A DNA stretch of 64,000 nt from Luteibaculum oceani. GTDB taxonomy: Bacteria > Bacteroidota > Bacteroidia > Flavobacteriales_D > Luteibaculaceae. The number at the start of each line of letters is the position of its first letter. Within the stretch, counting starts at the first letter, position 1. The notes beneath the pieces were generated by a model. The model made no database searches. It was not told the origin of the DNA and saw only the letters and a program-made list of their open reading frames with translations. A program made the translations under genes and the position numbers. The stretch spans positions 248,001 through 312,000 of the forward strand of contig NZ_VORB01000002.1 in the NCBI RefSeq assembly GCF_007995015.1, written 5' to 3'. Below are positions 57,001 to 64,000 of this stretch, piece by piece.

Positions 57001-57008
57001 CAAAGATA
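57001..57008 (-). promoter_or_regulatory. -7 box TATCTTTG, candidate promoter of the cold-shock gene
   Basis: Perfect TAnnTTTG on the minus strand, 134 nt before the ATG at 56866; it would give an unusually long leader for this genome. Confidence 0.5.
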
Positions 57009-57088
57009 CGATTTATTAAGCGAATGTTAATGCCCTCCGCTAATTCGCGAGCTTTATAAAAATTCAAACCAAGGTGAAAGGCCAAAAT

Positions 57089-57466
57089 TTATCCTGCATT
57101 TACGGGAGCTGGAGTATAGAAAAATTGTTCGTAGGTAATTTTTCCATCTTTGACTCCATAAACACAAATCTCTTCCATTTGTGTCCTACCTACACCCTTA
57201 AAAGTGACATCCATTTTCATTTGGACCGAGAAAAAGTCTTCTGCTATAACTGGGTCAGAAACTTCGTTTTTGTGAAATTCTTCCACCGAGTCAGCAAAGT
57301 GTTTGGCTTTTTCTATTACTTGCTGTATTCCCTCTGCATTTGGTGCTTGGCTTCCTTCTGGTTCAATTGAAACAATTTCGGGACTGTATAATTCCTGCAT
57401 TGCAGTTTCAAAATCTCCTTTACGGCAAAGTTCAACTAGTCTGTTTGCTACTTTTTCTGTACTCAT
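57089..57466 (-). CDS. NTF2-like/SnoaL-like protein
   Basis: 125 residues from ATG 57466 (MSTEKVANRLVELCRKGDFE); an upstream ATG at 57493 is less likely. The layout, with an N-terminal helix FETAMQELYSPEIVSIEPEG and beta strands ending KDGKITYEQFFYTP, fits the SnoaL-like NTF2 fold. These are cone-shaped proteins that act as enzymes or ligand binders. No catalytic residues can be assigned and the gene is alone. Confidence 0.75.
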   Translation of the reverse strand: MSTEKVANRLVELCRKGDFETAMQELYSPEIVSIEPEGSQAPNAEGIQQVIEKAKHFADSVEEFHKNEVSDPVIAEDFFSVQMKMDVTFKGVGRTQMEEICVYGVKDGKITYEQFFYTPAPVNAG

Positions 57467-57547
57467 AAGATTACTTTTTGAGTACAATTTCAAATAAAAT
57501 CAAGGGGATAAAAATGACAAAGGTTAATTACAACAAAGACTTCTATT

Positions 57548-57955
57548 CTAGGCACAATTTGCAACCTTGAATAACTCTTCCCTCCTTATGGGTTTTATGA
57601 AGAAATCTCTTACACATTTGTTGGATTTGGCCCTGGAAATATCATCCGGATCAATGGTGGACGAGATAACGTAAATGATAATGTTCTGGTCTTTTAGACT
57701 TTGCGTGATTTGATTGTCGAACTCCTCTAGAAACCCCCAGCCATCCATCACCGGCATAAATAAATCTAGAAGAATAACCTTGGGTAATTCTTCTCCAGAT
57801 TTCAATCTAGATTCTAAACATTGAATAGCTTCTAATCCGTTAGAATAAACTTCTAACTGAGAGTTAGAACCTTCCATTTCGAATAGATGTATGGTAAGAC
57901 TTTGGTAAACGGGGTCATCGTCTACCAACCAAATTTTTTTGCCCAATTCACTCAT
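57548..57955 (-). CDS. Single-domain response regulator
   Basis: 135 residues consisting only of a receiver domain: acidic pocket WLVDDDPVYQ, phospho-Asp in VILLDLFMPVMDGWG, and Lys in DFFIKPIRREEL. It has no DNA-binding output. The ATG at 57955 overlaps the kinase stop (ATGA), so the kinase at 57952-59052 is its expected partner. Signalling is probably by protein-protein contact or as a phosphorelay intermediate. Confidence 0.88.
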   Translation of the reverse strand: MSELGKKIWLVDDDPVYQSLTIHLFEMEGSNSQLEVYSNGLEAIQCLESRLKSGEELPKVILLDLFMPVMDGWGFLEEFDNQITQSLKDQNIIIYVISSTIDPDDISRAKSNKCVRDFFIKPIRREELFKVANCA

Positions 57956-59052
57956 ATAGCCAGTTGGCAAGGTAAGGAAATTTTAAATTCGGTTCCAACC
58001 CCTATCCTACTAGTGGCCTCAATATTTCCACCAACGGCAAGAACTTGGTTTTTAACTAAGAAAAGACCTAGCCCACGCTCATTTGGAAGTTGATGAAAGG
58101 TTTGATGTAACCCAAACAGTTTGTTAGGATTTTTTTCTAAATCCATCCCTCTCCCATTATCGGACACCCTAATGACTAAATCCTTTCCTTCTATTTTAGA
58201 GGAAACATGAATTCGGGGGGCTTCATTCTCCTTGGAAAATTTTAGGGCGTTACTAATTAAGTTCAGCAGAATGCTATCCAGAAAACCCACCATAGCTCTA
58301 AGGCCTGGAACTTCACATTTTTGTGTGATTTCCGCCTTCATTTTCATAATGTCAGCTTGTAGCAAATGAGATACTTTTTCTATGGTAGTTGAAAAAAACT
58401 GTTCTGTAAAGTCGTTAGAAGATAAAGTGGCGGAGGCATCCATGACTAAATTTTCGAAAATGCCTTCCAAAATATTGATGGTTTTTTTCTGAAGTTCTAG
58501 GTAATCTTTAATCCTATGCATGGATTGAGTTGCATCCATCAACTCGTTCAGCATAAGGAGATTTGCCATCGGTGCTCTAAAATCATGAGCGATGATTTGA
58601 GAAATGTCCTTGAGCCTTTTATACTGCTGCTTTAGCTGGCTATTCTTAGTCTCCAACTCTTTTTTAGTTAATTCTATATCGGTTTGCTCATGCGATATAA
58701 TAATAACTCCATCAACTTTATCATCAAAGGATACAGGACTCATGATATTTTTAAAATACCTTACGTTTCCCTCCGGGTCGGTGTAGATAGTTTCGTACCT
58801 GTTTGTTCGACTTTCTGTAAGGGTTTTATTGAGATTGTATTTGAGTTCCTCCGCCGTTTTCGTATCTAAAAAATCATAAAGCCTAGCCCCGAGGAATGAG
58901 GCCCTATCGACACCTGGAGCAACTTTATTTATGTATAGGACTATTCCATCAGTATTTAAAACTGTAATGTAGGCTTCCGTGTTTTTTAGGAGGGTATTTA
59001 AAACACTATCTAATTCAGATATTTTGGATCTTAGAATATCGGCGTCCTGCAT
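57952..59052 (-). CDS. PAS-domain sensor histidine kinase, soluble
   Basis: 366 residues, no membrane span. Residues about 20-140 form a PAS domain (YITVLNTDGIVLYINKVAPG, PEGNVRYFKNIMSP). A coiled-coil linker leads to the H-box ISQIIAHDFRAPMANLLMLN and a GHKL ATPase domain with NLISNALKFSKE, RVSDNGRGMDLEKN and GLGLFLVKNQ. It therefore senses an intracellular cue. It overlaps the response regulator gene by ATGA and ends the operon's first half. Confidence 0.9.
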   Translation of the reverse strand: MQDADILRSKISELDSVLNTLLKNTEAYITVLNTDGIVLYINKVAPGVDRASFLGARLYDFLDTKTAEELKYNLNKTLTESRTNRYETIYTDPEGNVRYFKNIMSPVSFDDKVDGVIIISHEQTDIELTKKELETKNSQLKQQYKRLKDISQIIAHDFRAPMANLLMLNELMDATQSMHRIKDYLELQKKTINILEGIFENLVMDASATLSSNDFTEQFFSTTIEKVSHLLQADIMKMKAEITQKCEVPGLRAMVGFLDSILLNLISNALKFSKENEAPRIHVSSKIEGKDLVIRVSDNGRGMDLEKNPNKLFGLHQTFHQLPNERGLGLFLVKNQVLAVGGNIEATSRIGVGTEFKISLPCQLAI

Positions 59053-59107
59053 TTCCTGTTTTTTACAATAATAGGACTTAGAACGGATGTTTTGACTAAT
59101 TCTTTGT

Positions 59108-61384
59108 TTAAAAAATCCATTTAAGCCCTAAATAAGTTCTACGACCCTGGTTGGGCGCGTATACATAGCTAGGGTCAAATGTTAATGCATTGGGATTGGA
59201 TGGGGTTGCCACCGCATTTCCTTCGCCATCAAAGGTTACTCCTTTGTCAAATGGATCAAAAGCTCGAGCTATTGAGTTAGCTGCCGGTGTAAAGTTTAGT
59301 AGGTTTTTTATCCCTCCATATAATTCAATGTTCTTAAATCCCTTGTAGGAAAAGTTTAGGTTTTGGATGCTCCACCAAGGGCTTTCTTTTGGTCTTGGAT
59401 CTAGTTCTCCAAGAGTTGGTAATAACATAGGGCCATATAAATTACCGGTATAATCTATTTCCATCTTCCAACTTCTTATAGGGTAAGAAATGGTCCAAGT
59501 TCCTGTCCAGTTTTCACTTAATAACGGACGAGATTTAACCATGCTGCTACCCTCCTGCTCCATCAGAAAAACATCTATATAGCTCACTCCTGCTAAGATG
59601 GATAACCCCGATTTTAAAACGGCATTGAGGTTTGCCGAAATCCCTCTAGAAACCGAGTAGTTATCTAGATTTTCATACCTAATTTCATTGGGATTGCTTT
59701 CGTAATCTGGTATGATTTGATTAGAAAAATGGGTGTACCATGAATTGAAATCCACTCCAAATCGATCTCCCGTTAGGCTGTAAAAATGCTGCTCATAATT
59801 AAGGTTTAAGCTTTTACTCTGCTCAGGTTTAATATTAGGAGCAATTACAACTTCTCTGGCACCTGTTAATGCGGCATGGTCTTCAGTAAAAATGTTTACC
59901 ACTCTAAAACCCGTACCACCGTTAAGGCGGATTGTACTTTGATCGGTAGGATTAAACTTAACTGCAAACCGAGGGGTGAAAATATTTCCATGATTAGATT
60001 GATGGTCTAACCTAGCTCCTGCTAACCAACTCCATTTTTTGGATAACTCTTGTTGAACCTGTACAAATACTCCTGGAATATATGTTGCAGATGGATTGTT
60101 GCTAACAGTACCTCCAAAATCTTTTTCGGTAGCGGTGGTATTGTCATCGTATATGTTAAACCTATAGGTTAACCCACTTGTAATCCCAATGGAGTTAACT
60201 TTTGTATTATGAACCAACTGTCCAAATCCTATTTGTTGTGTGGCATTGTACGATGTAGTTCCGTAAAACGAGCTTTGTTCATGGCGGTTATAGGAAGTTT
60301 GTAATTGTAAGTTTTTAATGGATGGAATATCGTACAGAGATACTAGCTCAATACGTTCAGTTTGTATGGTTTCTCCGTAAACAGAATCACCGCCTGCAAA
60401 TTCTGGTGTCCAATTCATTTCTCCACCCCATCTATCCTCGTAAAAATACCTTGCAGCTACAGAAAAGTGCTTTCCGTTTTTACGATCAACTGCAAGTTTG
60501 TTAAATAAAGATATGCGATTTTGTAGGGTTATATCGGTGAAATTATCCCCGTTGTTATCCTTTGGGTTGTTGTATTGAAAATGATTAATTCCAGTAAGTA
60601 AGTTCACTCCTTTTCCTATTGGTGTATTTAAAGATAAATCGGTATTGGTCTCTAGCCATGAAGTGGCATAAAAGTCTAGTTCCCCACCAAACTTGGCGTT
60701 GGGCAATTTGGTTATGATGTTAATTACACCTCCCAAAGCTTCGGAACCATACAAGGCAGATGATGGTCCCTTTACAACCTCCACTTGATCCAAAATACCA
60801 TTGGGTATTCCGCTTAATCCATAAACTGTAGATAAACCGCTAACAATAGGCATTCCGTCAATGAGAATCATGGTGTAAGGCCCTTCAAGCCCATTAATGT
60901 GGATATCCCCAGTATTGCACACATTGCAGTTAATTTGAGGTCTAACTCCATTAATTCGCTCCAATGATTCGAAAATATTTGGTGCTGGATTTTTGGTAAG
61001 GATTGATTTTGTATACACTTCTACCGGAACGGGGCTATCCAGTTTTTTAACCGGATTTAGGGTTCCTGTGACTACCACCTCATTTAATTCAAGGTTGGGT
61101 TCAAGATTAATATTTAAATACTGGTTTTTATTAAGCCTTATCTCCTTTGGTTTAAAACCGACAAAGCTTACTAATATTTCAACGGGGTATTCGATTTCCC
61201 CAAACTTAAGGACAAACTCTCCGTTTTTATCGGTTGTGGTCCCAGTCTTAAATTTTTTACTGTAAATATTGGCACCAACTATTGCTTCGCCATTTGAAAG
61301 AACTTTTCCTGTTATATCTATCTGACCCATTAGGATAATGGGACAAAAGAGTAAATAAAATAGGCTGGTTAATTGTGTCTTCAT
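59108..61384 (-). CDS. TonB-dependent outer-membrane receptor, probable metal transport
   Basis: 758 residues. A signal peptide (MKTQLTSLFYLLFCPIILMG) precedes a carboxypeptidase-D-like domain (ITGKVLSNGEAIVGANIYSK), a plug domain (about 105-225) and a beta barrel ending in WIF. The plug contains a cysteine pair in INCNVCNTGDIHINGL, then ILIDGMPIVSGLSTVYGLSG and VEVVKGPSSALYGSEALGGV. The gene is divergent from a DtxR/MntR-type repressor across 36 bp, with a palindrome in its promoter, so iron, manganese or a related metal complex is the inferred cargo. Cobalamin or haem are alternatives. Confidence 0.85.
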   Translation of the reverse strand: MKTQLTSLFYLLFCPIILMGQIDITGKVLSNGEAIVGANIYSKKFKTGTTTDKNGEFVLKFGEIEYPVEILVSFVGFKPKEIRLNKNQYLNINLEPNLELNEVVVTGTLNPVKKLDSPVPVEVYTKSILTKNPAPNIFESLERINGVRPQINCNVCNTGDIHINGLEGPYTMILIDGMPIVSGLSTVYGLSGIPNGILDQVEVVKGPSSALYGSEALGGVINIITKLPNAKFGGELDFYATSWLETNTDLSLNTPIGKGVNLLTGINHFQYNNPKDNNGDNFTDITLQNRISLFNKLAVDRKNGKHFSVAARYFYEDRWGGEMNWTPEFAGGDSVYGETIQTERIELVSLYDIPSIKNLQLQTSYNRHEQSSFYGTTSYNATQQIGFGQLVHNTKVNSIGITSGLTYRFNIYDDNTTATEKDFGGTVSNNPSATYIPGVFVQVQQELSKKWSWLAGARLDHQSNHGNIFTPRFAVKFNPTDQSTIRLNGGTGFRVVNIFTEDHAALTGAREVVIAPNIKPEQSKSLNLNYEQHFYSLTGDRFGVDFNSWYTHFSNQIIPDYESNPNEIRYENLDNYSVSRGISANLNAVLKSGLSILAGVSYIDVFLMEQEGSSMVKSRPLLSENWTGTWTISYPIRSWKMEIDYTGNLYGPMLLPTLGELDPRPKESPWWSIQNLNFSYKGFKNIELYGGIKNLLNFTPAANSIARAFDPFDKGVTFDGEGNAVATPSNPNALTFDPSYVYAPNQGRRTYLGLKWIF

Positions 61385-61401
61385 AAATTTGTTAACTGAG
61401 G

Positions 61402-61409
61402 CAAAATTA
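61402..61409 (-). promoter_or_regulatory. -7 box TAATTTTG of the TonB receptor gene
   Basis: Perfect TAnnTTTG on the minus strand, 17 nt before the ATG at 61384 and 4 bp from the edge of the metal-regulator palindrome. Confidence 0.55.
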
Positions 61410-61413
61410 TAAA

Positions 61414-61429
61414 GTTAGACATGACTAAC
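61414..61429. promoter_or_regulatory. Palindromic DtxR-type operator (GTTAG-N6-CTAAC) overlapping the repressor start codon
   Basis: Arms GTTAG and CTAAC flank ACATGA; the centre is itself nearly symmetric (14 of 16 positions). The arms resemble the core of DtxR/IdeR boxes. It covers the ATG of the DtxR-family gene (61421-61423) and sits directly upstream of the receptor's -7 box. Binding would block both divergent genes. Confidence 0.55.
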
Positions 61430-62098
61430 AAAATTAAAAAGGATAGACTTACAAAAAACGAAGAGGATTATCTCAAAGCCATATTTTATTTAACGGCTGA
61501 ACAGCAGGAAGAAAAGGTCGGAACCAATAAGCTAGCTGAGTTTCTTGAATTATCCCCTGCTTCGGTTAATAGCATGGTTAAAAAACTGAAGGGAAAAGGA
61601 TTTCTTAATTACGAACGTTACGGTAAGCTAGAATTGAGTGAAGACGGGTTTAAAATTGCCGTTAACCTTATTAGAAAGCACAGGCTTTGGGAAACCTTTT
61701 TATATAATCACCTAAATTTTGGTTGGGATGAAGTACATGAGGTTGCAGAGCAGCTAGAACATATCCAAAGTGAAAAACTGATGAAAGAATTGGACGCTTT
61801 TCTGGGGTTTCCCGGTACAGACCCGCATGGTGATGTAATTCCTGGTGCTGATGGAAGCTACAAAATCCCAGTAAAAAAGACCTTATCCGAAATGACCGCT
61901 GGGGCAGTATGTAAGCTGGTTTCCGTAAAAGATGGTTCTGTTCAATTCCTACAATATTTAACGGAACTAGGATTGGAGTTGAGTGCACCGATAGAAATTC
62001 TTGAAAAAAGAGATTTTGACGGCAGTATGTCATTAAAAGTGAATAATAAGCGTGTAAATGTCTCTAAAAAGTTCACCCAAAATATTTATGTCATATAA
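61421..62098 (+). CDS. DtxR/MntR-family metal-dependent transcriptional repressor
   Basis: 225 residues. N-terminal winged HTH (EEDYLKAIFYL, TNKLAEFLELSPASVNSMVK) is followed by the dimerisation/metal-binding domain (NLIRKHRLWETFLYNHLNFG, DEVHEVAEQLEHIQSEKL, FPGTDPHGDVIPG) and a C-terminal FeoA-like SH3 domain (about 150-225). Such proteins bind Fe or Mn and then repress uptake genes. The neighbouring divergent TonB receptor is its likely target, and it probably represses itself via the palindrome over its start codon. Fe versus Mn specificity is undecided. Confidence 0.88.
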   Translation: MTNKIKKDRLTKNEEDYLKAIFYLTAEQQEEKVGTNKLAEFLELSPASVNSMVKKLKGKGFLNYERYGKLELSEDGFKIAVNLIRKHRLWETFLYNHLNFGWDEVHEVAEQLEHIQSEKLMKELDAFLGFPGTDPHGDVIPGADGSYKIPVKKTLSEMTAGAVCKLVSVKDGSVQFLQYLTELGLELSAPIEILEKRDFDGSMSLKVNNKRVNVSKKFTQNIYVI

Positions 62099-62185
62099 TC
62101 AACTCTACACTTTATTGAGCCTAATGCGACCTTGTTAACCTCCAGTTAAATAAAGAGCCTTTAATTTGTAGCATATTTCCGTTTT

Positions 62186-64000
62186 ATGAAGTTGGGTAGA
62201 CTAAGCTACCGGTCCCTTGGTAGCCGGTTAGTTGGATCGTACTTTTTGTTAATCATAGTGTTTTTAACCTGTGTGGGTTTCTTTGGTCTTATTCAAACCA
62301 ACAAGACGGAAATTCAACGCTACGAGAATTCTCTCATATACATAGAAAATGACTACCTGGCCTTTAGTAGAGATATTCAGGATATGGTGCTCAATGGTTA
62401 TACTGAGGAGAATTTTTTCAAGGGAAAGGGGCGTCAGTTTAACTGGATTTTGGACAGACATTATGAAAAAATGCAGCGACGCATTTTTCAAATCGAAAAA
62501 CTAAATCTAGAATTAGGACTGGACATTGGGGATAAGTTGGAGGAATTAAATGCCTTTAATGATTCGATATTCAAAGATTTAAAAATTTTAAAGGAGCTGC
62601 TGCTTCAAAGAGGATTTCAGGATAACGGATTAGTGGGTGAAATGCGTAATTACGCCCACCAAATTGAAGATAACGCATATATATCTCCCAAAGATTTGTT
62701 GTCCCTCAGGAGACACGAAAAAGATTATCTACTTCGCGGGGATACGGTATACCAAACCAAGTTTAATAAACTGATTGAATCCATAAATCAAAAATACATT
62801 CTAGAGGAAAGAGCATCGCTTACCGTAAATCGCTATGCCGAGCTTTTTAATAAAGTGGTTGCTCTTGATATGGCACTTGGCGTTAAATTTAATCAAGGGG
62901 TGTACCACCGAGTGGTAAATACCATAGAATCACTGCGGGCAGATTTAGCGGAGGTAATTGGGATCTCGCGAAGTAAAATTGAGGAAAAGAATAAGATCAA
63001 CAAGAATCTTTTAGCTCTTGTAATTGGTCTGGGCCTTTCAGCATTGGTACTGTTCAGTTTTATCATGTCTGATATCCTTTCCAAGGATTTAAATCGACTG
63101 AGTTTTAAAATGTCGGGGTTTGTGGACAACGGGTTCAAATACGATGAGAGTGAATCTCCTATCAATCCTACAATTTTAGAAGTTGAAAAAATCAATAAAA
63201 AGTTCGACCAACTAGCTCAACGATTTCAACAAATGTTGAAAGAATTAGAAGAGGCAAAGGAAAAAGCCGAGCAAGTCTCGAATTATAAATCCATGTTTCT
63301 GGCCAACATGAGCCACGAAATCAGAACTCCTCTTAATGGAATAGTTGGGATGGTTCACATAATGAAAAAGGAGAATCTTACCGAATCACAGCAACGGTAT
63401 ATGGATGTTATTTCCTTTTCTGCGGACCATTTGCTCTCGTTGGTAAATATGATTTTGGATTATTCCAAAATCGATGCAGGGAAAATGGAATTGGACCACG
63501 TAGATTTTGATTTAAAATCGAATGTGGAACAAGTGGTGGGGATATTCCAGCCTACAGCAAATGAAAAGGGAATAAAACTAGAGTTAAACGACAATTTATC
63601 AGATGAATTTTGGGTAAGTGGTGATCACATAAGAATACATCAGGTATTTATTAACCTAATAAACAACGCAATAAAGTTCACTAACGAAGGTAGGGTCGCG
63701 CTGAATATTAATTTGGTGGAAATAGTGGATAATCACGCTAACATTTTTATTTCCGTTGAGGATACAGGAATTGGTATTCCGGAACACAAAATATCGGGAA
63801 TTCTCGATGCCTTTGAACAGAGTGATAAATCAACAACCCGGAAATTTGGAGGTACTGGACTGGGTTTAACCATTTCCAATCAGTTACTGGAGTTAATGGG
63901 GTCTTCGCTGCAAATTGAAAGTGAACCAGAGAAAGGTTCAAAATTTTCATTCTACTTAAAATTGGAATTGGCGGCCTCAAAGAAAATTACTGAAATAAGA
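62186..64000 (+). CDS. Membrane sensor histidine kinase, N-terminal part (runs off the window)
   Basis: 605 residues are visible and the frame is still open at the window edge. The N-terminal membrane span (GSYFLLIIVFLTCVGFFGLI) is followed by a helical extracytoplasmic sensor region of about 230 residues, a second span (LLALVIGLGLSALVLFSFIM, near residue 275), a coiled-coil linker, the H-box MFLANMSHEIRTPLNGIVGM and a GHKL domain with NLINNAIKFTNE, EDTGIGIPEHK and GGTGLGLTISNQL. This pattern usually continues into receiver domains (hybrid kinase), but that lies outside. The signal is unknown. Confidence 0.88.
   Translation, partial: MKLGRLSYRSLGSRLVGSYFLLIIVFLTCVGFFGLIQTNKTEIQRYENSLIYIENDYLAFSRDIQDMVLNGYTEENFFKGKGRQFNWILDRHYEKMQRRIFQIEKLNLELGLDIGDKLEELNAFNDSIFKDLKILKELLLQRGFQDNGLVGEMRNYAHQIEDNAYISPKDLLSLRRHEKDYLLRGDTVYQTKFNKLIESINQKYILEERASLTVNRYAELFNKVVALDMALGVKFNQGVYHRVVNTIESLRADLAEVIGISRSKIEEKNKINKNLLALVIGLGLSALVLFSFIMSDILSKDLNRLSFKMSGFVDNGFKYDESESPINPTILEVEKINKKFDQLAQRFQQMLKELEEAKEKAEQVSNYKSMFLANMSHEIRTPLNGIVGMVHIMKKENLTESQQRYMDVISFSADHLLSLVNMILDYSKIDAGKMELDHVDFDLKSNVEQVVGIFQPTANEKGIKLELNDNLSDEFWVSGDHIRIHQVFINLINNAIKFTNEGRVALNINLVEIVDNHANIFISVEDTGIGIPEHKISGILDAFEQSDKSTTRKFGGTGLGLTISNQLLELMGSSLQIESEPEKGSKFSFYLKLELAASKKITEIR

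Overview
The window is about 40% GC and reads as chromosome of a Bacteroidota bacterium, most likely a marine or free-living member of Flavobacteriales; the family cannot be fixed from sequence alone. Three things point there. Promoter boxes match the Bacteroidota -7 consensus TAnnTTTG. Several large secreted proteins end in type IX secretion (T9SS) sorting tails. The protein set is typical: DUF2911, TlpA-like DUF4369-type proteins, a TonB receptor with a carboxypeptidase-D-like N-terminus, and a TerC protein starting MLEIF. There is no sign of phage, insertion sequence, CRISPR array, rRNA or tRNA; most of the window is ordinary chromosome.

Layout. 1-1106: end of an aromatic acyl-CoA hydroxylase gene with its flavin reductase, preceded by a region with a strong palindrome. 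1520-4327: proline operon proC-proB-proA. 4389-5600: dinB. 5601-7116: two small unknown genes bracketed by two copies of a dispersed repeat with heptamer arrays. 7117-16829: a giant DUF2341/Ig-like T9SS protein, an exonuclease-GIY-YIG protein, histidine decarboxylase, an unknown secreted protein and an M43 metalloprotease. 16879-24230 (minus): DUF2911, YdeI-like, TlpA-like, prfC, XRE regulator, 2-oxoglutarate oxygenase, phoH. 24388-26874: lysC-lysA. 26924-31013 (minus): TerC, unknown, cyclophilin and prolyl oligopeptidase in an overlapping run. 31054-36528: hydrolase, metallophosphoesterase, DUF493 pair, clpC. 36731-40424: gyrA and a TPR protein. 40580-49372: two tandem giant GEVED/P-domain/PKD T9SS paralogues. 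49473-53877: an ergothioneine locus (hydrolase-OsmC, egtB, egtD, and an opposing PLP enzyme). 53936-57466: M14 peptidase, PhnA-like, cold-shock and NTF2-like proteins. 57548-59052: PAS histidine kinase plus single-domain response regulator. 59108-62098: TonB receptor and divergent DtxR/MntR-type repressor. 62186-end: start of a large sensor kinase.

How it fits together. The secreted proteins depend on T9SS genes that are not in the window. The TonB receptor and the metal regulator share a 36-bp divergent spacer; a palindrome there covers the regulator's start codon and the receptor's promoter spacer, so co-regulation by metal is likely. EgtB and EgtD make the ergothioneine precursor, and the convergent PLP enzyme is a candidate for the last C-S lyase step. 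A recurring feature is promoter geometry: many genes have a -7 box ending either exactly 4-5 nt or 17-20 nt before the start codon, which predicts many leaderless mRNAs. This pattern was used to choose several start codons.
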